Below are positions 42,160 to 50,302 of a stretch of 64,000 nucleotides of DNA, in pieces (position 1 is the stretch's first letter; each line of letters opens with the position of its first letter). Below the pieces are notes generated by a model. That model searched no databases. It saw only the letters and a list, made by a program, of their open reading frames with translations, and was not told where the DNA came from. The stretch covers positions 124,001 through 188,000 of the forward strand of contig NZ_QBKR01000002.1 in assembly GCF_003054245.1 (NCBI RefSeq), read 5' to 3'. The position numbers were made by a program, and so were the translations under genes. The stretch is from Melghirimyces profundicolus. Its GTDB lineage: Bacteria; Bacillota; Bacilli; Thermoactinomycetales; DSM-45169.

Positions 42160-42432
42160 TTATACTGCGGACAGCTCCGCCAACCGCTCTTCCACCCGTG
42201 CCTTGATTTTGTCATAGAACTGTTCGGGTGTTACACCGGGAACGAATCTTTTGTCGACCAGCACATAGGGTGTGGTTTTGCAGACCGTACAGATCCCCCC
42301 GCATCTCATTTCCACGTATTCGATGCGAAAACAGATGTTGGGAAATTCCTTCTTTATTCTGTCGACGATTTTGGAGGTCAGTGCATGCCGTCGTTTATTG
42401 TTTCTGCACACTTCGATCTTGATGGCCGTCAA
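42160..42432 (-). CDS. DUF1450 (YuzB-like) small cysteine protein
   Basis: 90 aa. Pattern EVCRNN...H, then MRCGGICTVCKTTPYVLVD, identical in layout to DUF1450/YuzB proteins, which look thioredoxin-like and have Cys residues able to hold an Fe-S cluster. Starts with TTG 42432 behind GGAGGGG. Placed next to the ferredoxin, so a redox role is plausible; not experimentally known. Confidence 0.8.
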   Translation of the reverse strand: MTAIKIEVCRNNKRRHALTSKIVDRIKKEFPNICFRIEYVEMRCGGICTVCKTTPYVLVDKRFVPGVTPEQFYDKIKARVEERLAELSAV

Positions 42433-42445
42433 ATCTGTCCCCTCC

Positions 42446-43109
42446 TCACCCGGAATTGGCTTTTGCCGCGGCGCTCTTGTAGGCCTTCATGGAGTTTTCT
42501 ACGTGAACCTTGGTCATGGCCTCCGCGAGTTCCGCATCTCCGTTCCGCACGGTTTCCATGATTTTACGGTGCTCCTCTACCGCCTTTTCCCACCTTCCCG
42601 GTATGTCATGACCCACCTTTGCGAAGGCCCGGATATAATCGGTCAAGCCGATCAACAATTCATACAGTCGGGGGCTTTTTGAAGCTTTGTACAATTGTTC
42701 GTGGATTTCCAGATGAAGTCGGGGAAACTCTTCTTCCCGCCCATTCTCCAAGAGATCCATCATTTTTCTGATGGTCGTGTCGAAAGCTTTCGCGGTTTCC
42801 TCATCCATTTTTTGTGCGGCCAGCCTCGCAGCCAAACCCTCCAGGGCGGATAAAATGGTGAAAATTTCTTCAATCTCGTTTCTGGAATAATCGGCGACCA
42901 CCACGCCTTTACGTGGCAGGGTGATCACAAATCCCATGGATTCCAACCGGAACAAAGCCTCCCGGATCGGTGTGCGGCTGATTTGTAGCTTTTCGGCCAA
43001 GTCCCTTTCAACGATTCGGTCCCCGGATCTGAGTTCGCCGCATAAAATGGCGTTTTTTAGGTAATCGAATACTTTGTCACGAATGGGAACCAGCTCTCCT
43101 CCGTTCCAT
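42446..43109 (-). pseudogene. GntR/FadR-family regulator with apparent N-terminal frameshift
   Basis: The open frame (184 aa from 43000) has the recognition helix LQISRTPIREALFRLES and an FCD effector domain, but lacks the start of the winged helix. The missing part is present upstream in the same frame (WNGGELVPIRDKVFDYLKNA), matching the paralogue at 50303-50992 (WNFSELNPIRDKVYHYIKNA), yet has no start codon in that frame. The only good start, ATG 43109 with AAGGAG 7 nt upstream, is in another frame and stops after 10 codons. A one-base indel near 43080-43109, in the genome or in the assembly, explains this. Confidence 0.65.
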
Positions 43110-43151
43110 GTCGTTTCTCCTTGCTGGCGAATGCTTCACCCCTCCCTCCGT

Positions 43152-43682
43152 TCATCCAAGAAAGATCGCTCCATAGACCAGAGAGCCCGTGATTACCCAA
43201 GCGGGATGCGTGTGCTTTACATATAAGAAGATGTAGCTGAAGGATCCCAGCAGAAAGGTGTGCAGGGTGCCGCTGGATTGCTTCGCTTCCAGAAAAAACT
43301 GCCACGCCAGGATCCCCAGCAAAACAGCGATGACCGGTTGAACGGAGCGGGTCATGGCCTTCACCTGGTCAGAGTCCTTGAAAAGGTCCACAAACTTAAA
43401 CAATAGAATGACCGCAATCGCTGAGGGAAGAACCGTCGCCGCCAAAGCCGTTGCCGCTCCCAAGGAGCCTCCGACCTGGAATCCGACGAACCCCGCGATC
43501 TTGGTGGCGATTGGCCCTGGCAGGGCGTTGCCCAATGCAAGCAGATCACCGAATTCTTTCAGACTGAGCCACTTATAATGATCGACGACTTCCTTTTGGA
43601 TCAGGGGAATGGTGGAAGGGCCCCCGCCGTATCCCAGCAGGTTGGATATGAAAAAAGCCCAAAAAATCTTGAAATAAATCAT
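43152..43682 (-). CDS. ChrA-family transporter, short form (second half)
   Basis: 176 aa, five to six hydrophobic segments. Opening FWAFFISNLLGYGGGPSTIP and the following LGNALPGPIATKIAGFVGFQ are ChrA (CHR) motifs. It pairs with the next gene (4-bp overlap), the usual two-gene short ChrA arrangement. Such pairs can export chromate, but many have no link to chromium; here they lie inside a catabolic operon, so an organic anion is an alternative. Confidence 0.82.
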   Translation of the reverse strand: MIYFKIFWAFFISNLLGYGGGPSTIPLIQKEVVDHYKWLSLKEFGDLLALGNALPGPIATKIAGFVGFQVGGSLGAATALAATVLPSAIAVILLFKFVDLFKDSDQVKAMTRSVQPVIAVLLGILAWQFFLEAKQSSGTLHTFLLGSFSYIFLYVKHTHPAWVITGSLVYGAIFLG

Positions 43683-44254
43683 GGTCTTTCCTTTCCCCCC
43701 TCAGAAGGATCACGGCTGCGCCGTCCCCAGGTGGCATATGTGAAAGCGCCGGCCAAAAACACAAAGATAAGGATCGCCGGGTGAACCCCACTCAGGACAG
43801 CCGTCCCTCCCACGGCGGTCAAAGCCACGGTCACCGATAAACCCAATCCCGTTTTCGCCTTGTCAAAGAATTCATAAGCAAACATCCCCAGCATAACCCC
43901 GATGACCGGCCCCACTCCCCGGATCATCCCGCTGATCACGGGGGAATCCTTAAACTTGTACAAAACACCGAGGAACCCGATCATTACAAGTACAGTCGGT
44001 AGAATATGGGACAGAATCGCGGTCAGGGCGCCTCGCGTTCCTTTCACCCTATAGCCGATATAAGCGGCCATTTTGGTGGCGATCGGCCCGGGTAACGCGT
44101 TTGCCAGAGCAAGGACCTCCGCGAAATCCTTCTCTTCCATCCATCCGTATTTTTCCACCGCCTCATAGCGGATCAATGGGATGACGGAAGGCCCGCCCCC
44201 GTATCCGAGAACACCCGCTCTGATAAATCCGGTGATCAATTGAAGATAGGACAT
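43679..44254 (-). CDS. ChrA-family transporter, short form (first half)
   Basis: 191 aa with about six hydrophobic segments: TGFIRAGVLGYGGGPSVIPL and ALANALPGPIATKMAAYIGY. Homologous over its length to the product of the downstream gene, as expected for antiparallel halves of one transporter. Follows the GlcG-like gene after 28 bp. Confidence 0.82.
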   Translation of the reverse strand: MSYLQLITGFIRAGVLGYGGGPSVIPLIRYEAVEKYGWMEEKDFAEVLALANALPGPIATKMAAYIGYRVKGTRGALTAILSHILPTVLVMIGFLGVLYKFKDSPVISGMIRGVGPVIGVMLGMFAYEFFDKAKTGLGLSVTVALTAVGGTAVLSGVHPAILIFVFLAGAFTYATWGRRSRDPSEGGKERP

Positions 44255-44282
44255 GGGCGATCCCCTTATTCAATCAAGTTTT

Positions 44283-44762
44283 TCAGAGCTTGATGTCCGC
44301 ATTCGTTTCCACGGTGTATCCCTGGGAGGCAAATGAACTTTTCAACGCATCCAGAGCAGCTTTGCCCACCGCAATGTCCTGCTCCCCGTTGCCGCCGCTG
44401 ATACCTACACCCCCCACCACTTCACCGTCGATCACGACGGGAAACCCGCCTACAAAGACGGCGAACTTACCCGGAAACATCAATTGAATTCCATAAGCTT
44501 CGTTGCCGGGCAAAACGGGACCGTTTGGCTCCCGGTTGAAAAGGTGAGTGGAACGTTTATGACCCGCTGCCGTAAACGCCTTAGCGACGGCGATCTCGGG
44601 TCCGGTGATTCGCGCGCCGTTCATTCGTTCCAACGCAATGAGGTGTCCCCCATCATCCACAATGGCGATGGTTTCCAATACCTTGATTTCTTCCGCTTTC
44701 TTTTTTGCCGCTTCGATCATTAGCTTGGCGTCTTCCAGCTCCAGTTTAAAGGCGGTTTTCAA
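44283..44762 (-). CDS. GlcG/HbpS (DUF336) family protein
   Basis: 159 aa. AKLMIEAAKKKAEEIKVLET, IAIVDDGGHLIALERMNGA, AKAFTAAGHKRSTHLF, FVGGFPVVIDGEVVGGVGIS, GGNGEQDIAVGKAALDAL are DUF336 hallmarks. Members bind heme or act as companions of catabolic enzymes (GlcG, PduO C-terminal domain). TTG 44762 after GAGGAG is the best start. Within the operon between the dehydrogenase and the transporters. Confidence 0.85.
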   Translation of the reverse strand: MKTAFKLELEDAKLMIEAAKKKAEEIKVLETIAIVDDGGHLIALERMNGARITGPEIAVAKAFTAAGHKRSTHLFNREPNGPVLPGNEAYGIQLMFPGKFAVFVGGFPVVIDGEVVGGVGISGGNGEQDIAVGKAALDALKSSFASQGYTVETNADIKL

Positions 44763-44791
44763 TTTCTTTCTCTCCTCTCCTCCGACTGAAA

Positions 44792-46261
44792 TCAATACCC
44801 GTAATAGACGGTCTTCGTTTGCGTGAAGAACTCCAGCCCCGTTCGACCTGATTCACGGAAAGTGGAAGTGCTGGAATTCTTCAACCCACCGAAAGGCGCC
44901 TGAATCAGGTTACCCGTTGTTGTTCGGTTCACCTTCACCGTACCCGATTGGATCCTCCGGACAAATCGGTGTGCCTTCTCCACATCCCGGGTAACAATCG
45001 AAGCGGATAACCCATACTCCACCCCATTGGCCACCCGGATCGCTTCTTCAAAGCTGTCCACCGCGAGCACCGAGATGACCGGGCCAAAGATCTCTTCCTG
45101 TGCAATACGCATTTCCGGCGTTACATCCGTAAAAACAGCCGGTTCCACGTAAAACCCTTTATCATAGCCCTCTCCCGTCAATTGCCGGCCGCCGCATCTT
45201 AAAACAGCTCCTTCCTTTTCTCCGATCTCCACATAGCGAAGTACATTTTCCAGCTGTTTTTGACTCGCGAGGGGCCCCAGTTGAATCCCTTCCGACAATC
45301 CATCTCCGATTTTCAATTCCTCGGTCTTTTTCACGAGTTTGGCCGTGAACTCTTCCTGTACGGCCCGGGCCACAATCACCCTGCTCGTTCCGGTGCAGGC
45401 TTGACCGGTCAGTGAAAAACCACCATTGACGGACAGTTGCACTGCCAAGTCCAGGTCGGCATCATCCAAGACAATCAGGGGATTCTTTCCTCCCAGTTCC
45501 ATTTGCGTCCTTGTGGTCAAGGGAACCGCATTGTGAATCTCCTTGCCGGCCTGAGTTGAGCCTGTAAAGGTCACAGCCTTGACCGCAGCGTCCGATACCA
45601 AGGATCGTCCGACCTTCGAAGCCGAACCGGTGATGAAATTAAGCACCCCCTCCGGCAGACCTGCCTTCACAAAAGCTTCCGTCAAGCGGAGCCCCATCAA
45701 CGGCGTAACGGAAGATGGCTTAAAAACCACCGTATTGCCGGTGATCAGGGCCGGTGCGATCTTTCGGGCCGGGATGGACAGGGGAAAGTTCCACGGAGTG
45801 ATCGCAGTCACCACTCCCAAGGGCTCCCGCACGGTGAACACCATCGAGGAAAAGTCGTCCTGGGGAAATGTCTCCCCCGAGAAACTCAACCCTTCTGCAG
45901 CATAAAAGCGCAGCGTGTCTGCGGATCGTTTCACTTCCTGACGTGACGCCGGCAGGATTTTCCCTTCCTCCCTGGTTAATTCCCGGGCAATCAGTTCCAA
46001 CTCATTTTCCAGATGATCAGCCGCTTGGTTCAGTATCCGGGCCCTCTTGGACGGAGGGGTTTCCGCCCACCCGGGAAACGCTTTTTCAGCTGCGCGGATG
46101 GCTTCCCCGGCATCTTCCTTTCCGGAAGCCTGAAAAGATCCGAGCACATCTTCCGCATTCGCGGGATTAATGCTTTCGAACAAAGATTTTTCACTAGCTT
46201 CGACCCAGCGCCCGTCGATGTAGTTCTGGTAACTTTTTGTGACAGTTGTAAGCAAATGCAT
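44792..46261 (-). CDS. Aldehyde dehydrogenase, 2-oxoglutarate-semialdehyde type
   Basis: 489 aa. ITPWNFPLSIPARKIAPALI, FTGSTQAGKEIHNAV, ELGGKNPLIVLDDAD with the base Glu, nucleophile Cys in LTGQACTGTSRVIV, and the C-terminal APFGGLKNSSTSTFRESG typical of 2-oxoglutarate-semialdehyde (2,5-dioxovalerate) dehydrogenases. ATG 46261 (AAAGGA close by) is the likely start; GTG 46294 lies within a hairpin. Second gene of the operon after the PqqC-like oxidase, so it may oxidise an aldehyde formed by that enzyme (inference). Confidence 0.85.
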   Translation of the reverse strand: MHLLTTVTKSYQNYIDGRWVEASEKSLFESINPANAEDVLGSFQASGKEDAGEAIRAAEKAFPGWAETPPSKRARILNQAADHLENELELIARELTREEGKILPASRQEVKRSADTLRFYAAEGLSFSGETFPQDDFSSMVFTVREPLGVVTAITPWNFPLSIPARKIAPALITGNTVVFKPSSVTPLMGLRLTEAFVKAGLPEGVLNFITGSASKVGRSLVSDAAVKAVTFTGSTQAGKEIHNAVPLTTRTQMELGGKNPLIVLDDADLDLAVQLSVNGGFSLTGQACTGTSRVIVARAVQEEFTAKLVKKTEELKIGDGLSEGIQLGPLASQKQLENVLRYVEIGEKEGAVLRCGGRQLTGEGYDKGFYVEPAVFTDVTPEMRIAQEEIFGPVISVLAVDSFEEAIRVANGVEYGLSASIVTRDVEKAHRFVRRIQSGTVKVNRTTTGNLIQAPFGGLKNSSTSTFRESGRTGLEFFTQTKTVYYGY

Positions 46262-46278
46262 CTTCCTTTCTTGGAATG

Positions 46279-46316
46279 AAACGGCAGATTTCACTAAAGG
46301 GTGAAAACTGCCGTTT
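46279..46316. repeat. Strong hairpin between oxidase and dehydrogenase genes
   Basis: Arms of 16 nt (46279-46294 and 46301-46316), AAACGGCAG-A-TTTCAC with GTGAAA-A-CTGCCGTTT, one mismatch, 6-nt loop. No long T-run on the minus strand, so a processing site or partial attenuator within the operon is more likely than a full terminator. Confidence 0.5.
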
Positions 46317-46330
46317 CTAATGCTGGTTTC

Positions 46331-47053
46331 TTAAACCTCCGCAGTTTCCAAATCCCGTTGTACATAGGCGCGATAGAGGCCGTCCATATACATCCATCTC
46401 ATTTGGGCCCCGGTCCGGACAATATCCAAACACCGTTGCTGCAGCTCGACCGTGTCAGCATAGGTCAGGACTAGCTGATAACCCCGCTCTCCGTGAATTT
46501 CGTCCGAAACGATGTGAAGGTCGAAAAACTCCACTTCTTCCTCGGTAAAACCGTACTTTTCTTTCAACGGAGGGGTCTGCTTCCGGTAGATGTCGGGAAC
46601 CTGAGACTCAAGGCCCACGATCAGGGCGGCGGTAGCCACGGCGAAATGTTCCCGCATCGCAACGGCATAGCACCAGCTTTGAAGGCCCAACGTGCTGGGC
46701 AACATGTTTTTCGGATTCTGCACCCGGTCCGCAGTGGTGCCGCAGGCTTCGGCAAATCGGATCAGCAAGTCCGTATGACGATCCCCGCCAAGCTCTTCTT
46801 CCCACATATTCTGCAGGAGGAAGTCTTTCGCATCGGTAAACTGATCTGGGATGCTGGAGTAGATATAGCCCAGGTAGTCCGCGAAGGGACCTACGTAGTG
46901 GTAATGATTCTCCGCCCACTTGGCGAAGTGTTCCCTTTTCAGTTTCCCTTCCGACCACGCAACGCTGAAGGGAGACGCTTGGCTGTGATTCCCTTTTACC
47001 GCCTCTTCCAACTGGTTACGGAATTCTTCCCGGGTCAACAATTCAGCCATCAT
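46331..47053 (-). CDS. PqqC/heme-oxygenase-like diiron oxidase (TENA/THI-4 superfamily)
   Basis: 240 aa, all-helical. Putative metal ligands in WAENHYHYV near 47, MWEEELGGDRHTDLLIRF near 87, and FDLHIVSDEIHGERGYQL near 180, the E/H...D-x-x-x-H pattern of heme-oxygenase-like diiron oxidases and CADD-like proteins. Such enzymes oxidise or cleave small amino or fatty substrates with O2. First gene of an eight-gene operon that also encodes a ferredoxin; operator palindrome upstream. RBS GGAGG before ATG 47053. The substrate is unknown. Confidence 0.75.
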   Translation of the reverse strand: MMAELLTREEFRNQLEEAVKGNHSQASPFSVAWSEGKLKREHFAKWAENHYHYVGPFADYLGYIYSSIPDQFTDAKDFLLQNMWEEELGGDRHTDLLIRFAEACGTTADRVQNPKNMLPSTLGLQSWCYAVAMREHFAVATAALIVGLESQVPDIYRKQTPPLKEKYGFTEEEVEFFDLHIVSDEIHGERGYQLVLTYADTVELQQRCLDIVRTGAQMRWMYMDGLYRAYVQRDLETAEV

Positions 47054-47072
47054 TCTGCCTCCTATTTGGTTT

Positions 47073-47091
47073 TTGGTATATGGTATACCAA
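47073..47091. promoter_or_regulatory. Perfect GntR-type palindrome upstream of the oxidase operon
   Basis: TTGGTATA (47073-47080), TGG, TATACCAA (47084-47091): a perfect 19-bp palindrome 20 bp before the start codon. FadR-subfamily GntR regulators bind operators of this form (short inverted repeat with 1-3 bp centre). Two GntR genes are in the region. Confidence 0.65.
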
Positions 47092-47159
47092 ACTTTCGTC
47101 TACAGTTTAATCAATGACCATTCAGAAGTCAACACCTATTTGCAACTATCTAAAAATTT

Positions 47160-48620
47160 CTACCAGATTAGCAGGGCAACCAACGTGGATACAAACAGCC
47201 CGATAACCACGGGAACAAAGTTCCTCCGGACCAACTCGATCACGGGTACTCCTGCAAACCCGGCCACCGCCACCAATGAAGACCAGGCGATGATCGTTCC
47301 CCCTCCCGTCCAGATGCTCCCCATCTGTCCGATTGCCGCCAGCGTTCCGGGATCGACCCCTGAAGCGTTTGCTAACGCCCCGGACAGCCCTCCCGTCAAA
47401 GGAAGTCCCGAAAAGCCGGAGCCGTCCAAGCCCGTAATCATACCAATAATCAATACTCCAAAGCCCGTCAGCAAACTATTCACCGGAATCAAGGCTTGTC
47501 CTGCTTGAACGAGGTCAAACAGAAACGACGGTGCATTTTTATCTTGGGAAAGGATTTCCCCGGCGAAATCCCCGCTTCCCAGGAAAAAAAATCCTGCAAT
47601 CGGGACCACGGGTCCCATCGCCTTGAATGCAAATACAAATCCTTCCACGATGTGTTCACTGATCCTGTCCAAGGCATGGAGCCGTGCATATGAAAAGGTG
47701 GCCATTGCCAGCAAAACGGCGGCCACTCCCCCGATGAAAGCCGCGCCGCCCGGCCCTTCAAGCCCGCTTTCCTGGCCGCCGTATTTGGATTGTACCATGA
47801 TGATGATCACGGCAAGCAACGAAAGGGGCACAAGCACTGCAAAGCACTTCCCCCATTTTTGAAGCTGCTGTCTGCTCTGAAACCGGTCTGAATCTACCTT
47901 CTCCAACGTCACGGCCACTTCTGTTTCAGCCTGGCTCCCCCCCAGGTATCCGATCTCTTGATCAATCAGCCGGTCATCGGCTTTCCTCACTTTCCTGTAC
48001 GCGTTGGACAAATAAGCGATACCGATGGCGACTCCGCCGGTTATCAGCGATAATATCATCGCTTTGTCCGCCACCTGGCCCGTGCTTACTCCCGCTGCCT
48101 TCGCACTCAGCATCGGGGCCACCTGCATCACATAATCGGATGAAAGGGCCATCCCCTGTCCCGCGATCGCGATTGCGACGGCTCCCGCCATCGCCGGAAG
48201 GCCGGCTCGGATGGCGGGGGGCAAAAGCAGGGCGCCGATCAGCGGCACAGCCGGTGTCGGCCAAAAAAACAGGGAAATGGTATAGGTCATACCAGCCAGA
48301 ATAAAGAACGAGACGTGGCCGTTCACCATCATCCTCTGAATCGGTTTGATCATCCTTTGGTCTGCTCCCAGATCCTTCAGGGATCGGAGAAGAGCAACCA
48401 TAAAGGTGATGATGAGAAAAATGCTGAACAATTCTTTGGCTGCAACCAGGTTGGCATTGAAGATCGACTGAAGTCCAGCTACGAAACTCCCTTTGAACAC
48501 CCAGGCAACGAGTAAGGTTCCAATCAACGTGGGTAGGACGACACCTCGTTTGAACAGCATGGTGAGAATGACGACGAGTGTCACCGCAGCATAGAGCCAA
48601 TGTGCTGCCGTCAGCGCCAT
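47160..48620 (-). CDS. Putative organic-anion transporter (IT superfamily-like)
   Basis: 486 aa, about 12 hydrophobic segments. FSIFLIITFMVALLRSLKDL, LFFWPTPAVPLIGALLLPP, FGVLIIGMITGLDGSGFSGL and AAIGQMGSIWTGGGTIIAWS suggest a dicarboxylate/ion-transporter-like fold with two inverted halves; I cannot name the family firmly. ATG 48620 with GGAAGGTG upstream. Own operator 47-65 bp upstream, so expressed with the oxidase operon that follows. Confidence 0.6.
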   Translation of the reverse strand: MALTAAHWLYAAVTLVVILTMLFKRGVVLPTLIGTLLVAWVFKGSFVAGLQSIFNANLVAAKELFSIFLIITFMVALLRSLKDLGADQRMIKPIQRMMVNGHVSFFILAGMTYTISLFFWPTPAVPLIGALLLPPAIRAGLPAMAGAVAIAIAGQGMALSSDYVMQVAPMLSAKAAGVSTGQVADKAMILSLITGGVAIGIAYLSNAYRKVRKADDRLIDQEIGYLGGSQAETEVAVTLEKVDSDRFQSRQQLQKWGKCFAVLVPLSLLAVIIIMVQSKYGGQESGLEGPGGAAFIGGVAAVLLAMATFSYARLHALDRISEHIVEGFVFAFKAMGPVVPIAGFFFLGSGDFAGEILSQDKNAPSFLFDLVQAGQALIPVNSLLTGFGVLIIGMITGLDGSGFSGLPLTGGLSGALANASGVDPGTLAAIGQMGSIWTGGGTIIAWSSLVAVAGFAGVPVIELVRRNFVPVVIGLFVSTLVALLIW

Positions 48621-48666
48621 GATCCCGGCACCTTCCTTTCCCTTATTTTCCTGCCGGATCAACTAT

Positions 48667-48685
48667 TTGGCATAAGGTATACCAA
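48667..48685. promoter_or_regulatory. GntR-type operator upstream of the transporter gene
   Basis: TTGGCATA-AGG-TATACCAA, 15 of 16 arm positions identical to the palindrome at 47073-47091. Lies 47 bp before the transporter start, in the divergent promoter region. Confidence 0.6.
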
Positions 48686-48755
48686 ATACACCTTGAGCTT
48701 AAACAATTCGATCTATTAAGTCAATAATTATTGATAATTTTCTAACATGTTCTAA

Positions 48756-48791
48756 TTCAAATTCAATTTCTTTTGGTATACAATATCCATA
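48756..48791 (+). promoter_or_regulatory. Promoter with GntR half-operator before the divergent membrane protein
   Basis: TTCAAA (48756-48761), 17-bp spacer, TACAAT (48779-48784). TTGGTATA (48773-48780) followed by CAA-TATCCATA overlaps the -10 box. The arrangement GGTATACAATA is the same as before the aspartate-dehydrogenase-like gene. Confidence 0.5.
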
Positions 48792-48823
48792 GTCTTATTG
48801 TATCTGTTGAAAGGATGGTGGCC

Positions 48824-50242
48824 ATGAGTATACAATCCCGACACATCAGAGCAACGGTTTTTACCGGTGCCATTCTGCTCCATTTGATTTCCACCTCTGC
48901 CCATGTCCACCTGTTCGATTTCGTGATTTCCCTGCTGTCTATCGTGGCGGTGGCGATTGCGATCCCCCATGCCAGTTCAATGGCTCGGACCCTGACCTTC
49001 ATCTTTATTCTCTCGGGAAGCTGGATGCTGTGGGCACGAGGGATTCACTTACCCCAATACATTTCCCTATACGGCAATATGCTTCATCTGCTCAGCCTGT
49101 TTGTGATCATTCCTCTTCTAGCCATTCCCATCCAATTGGGAGGCTACAGCAAAATCATCAAACGTCTACTTCATTTGAAAGTCCGGTCTCAGCAACATCT
49201 TTATCAATTGATCTCCGGCTCTTCATTTTTTCTTAGTTGCTTCATGAATCTGGCAACCCTGCCGATGATGTACTACAGCGTAAAAGACACGATCGACCAA
49301 TATCCGATTCAATCCCACAAACGATTCGTTTCCATGAGCATCGTGCACGGATATGCCCTTCCGATCTTGTGGACACCCGTCGCGCCCATTGTCGGGGTGG
49401 TTTTGGATCTGACGGGTGTAAGTTGGATAAGGATGTTTCCGGTTTTATTGTCACTGAGCCTCGGAGGTCTTATTCTGGATTGGTCCATCCATTTTTTGAT
49501 GAAAAATCGGCTTTCATTTTCAAAAATCCAAGACAAGCAAGCCCGCCGGGAAGCGGCGACAACGTTGGAAGAAGGTTTTATGATCGACAAAAGCGAGGCA
49601 AAGATCATTAAACGAAAACTGATGCAACTGGGACTTGTGATCTCATTCTTCATTTTGCTGATCACCACCCTTGAACACGCGCTCCCCATCGGGATGGTGC
49701 TGACCACCGTACTGATGACCTTTCCCTTCGCGGCGATCTGGTCCGGTCTTATGGGAAAAGGCGCCTCATTCCTTGAAAAGGCGTCCCGTCATGTAAGCCG
49801 ATATGTTCCCGACATGGCCGAACAGTTCGCCATTTTCTTAAGCGCAGGTTTTTTTGTCAAAGCACTGGAATTGACCGGGCACAACCACGAAGTCAATGTT
49901 GTGGTCCAGGGGTTGAATCATTGGATGGGAGACCCCCTGTTTTTGGCCCTCTTACCATTCATCCCCCTCGGCTTGTCCTTTACGGGAATGCACCCGGTTG
50001 TGGCCATTGCATTGTTGGCTGAGTCTTTGAATCCGCAGTTGCTGGGCATTTCCGTTGAAAAACTGACAGTGGCCCTGTTGGGCGGTGCCGTCACAACATT
50101 CCTTATGGGCCCTTTCAACGCCACAATCGGGATTATGTCCTCCATCATCAAAGAAACCCCATTGCGCATTTCGGCCTGGAACGGGTCGTTCACGGCAGGA
50201 TTTGTCGTTTTATTGATCGGATTCCTCTATTTTCTTCCATAA
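48824..50242 (+). CDS. Putative membrane transporter of unknown family
   Basis: 472 aa, about 12 hydrophobic segments, no signal peptide. FLSCFMNLATLPMMYYSVKD, HGYALPILWTPVAPIVGVVL, LSFTGMHPVVAIALLAESLN, and TFLMGPFNATIGIMSSIIKE. The last motif (GPFNA near the end) and the STxP-like loop suggest an ion/organic-anion transporter, but I do not recognise the family. ATG 48824, with AAAGG and GGTGG upstream; ATG 48815 is possible. Divergent from the other transporter and under the same palindrome type. Confidence 0.55.
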   Translation: MSIQSRHIRATVFTGAILLHLISTSAHVHLFDFVISLLSIVAVAIAIPHASSMARTLTFIFILSGSWMLWARGIHLPQYISLYGNMLHLLSLFVIIPLLAIPIQLGGYSKIIKRLLHLKVRSQQHLYQLISGSSFFLSCFMNLATLPMMYYSVKDTIDQYPIQSHKRFVSMSIVHGYALPILWTPVAPIVGVVLDLTGVSWIRMFPVLLSLSLGGLILDWSIHFLMKNRLSFSKIQDKQARREAATTLEEGFMIDKSEAKIIKRKLMQLGLVISFFILLITTLEHALPIGMVLTTVLMTFPFAAIWSGLMGKGASFLEKASRHVSRYVPDMAEQFAIFLSAGFFVKALELTGHNHEVNVVVQGLNHWMGDPLFLALLPFIPLGLSFTGMHPVVAIALLAESLNPQLLGISVEKLTVALLGGAVTTFLMGPFNATIGIMSSIIKETPLRISAWNGSFTAGFVVLLIGFLYFLP

Positions 50243-50246
50243 AAAA

Positions 50247-50281
50247 ACGGATAGTCCATCTATCCGTATACAGTATGCCAA
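50247..50281. terminator. Terminator between convergent genes, overlapping a GntR-type palindrome
   Basis: Stem ACGGATAG (50247-50254), loop TCCAT, CTATCCGT (50260-50267), with AAAAAAA before it (a T-run for the minus strand). Partly overlapping is TCCGTATA-CAG-TATGCCAA (50263-50281), resembling the regulon palindrome although no promoter is expected here. A further half-site TTGGTATC follows at 50289. Confidence 0.55.
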
Positions 50282-50302
50282 AAGCCATTTGGTATCAGCT
50301 CT

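Noticed and set aside
43152-44254. Chromate resistance determinant
   Set aside because: The ChrA halves lie inside a catabolic operon without other metal-resistance genes; family membership alone does not show chromate export.
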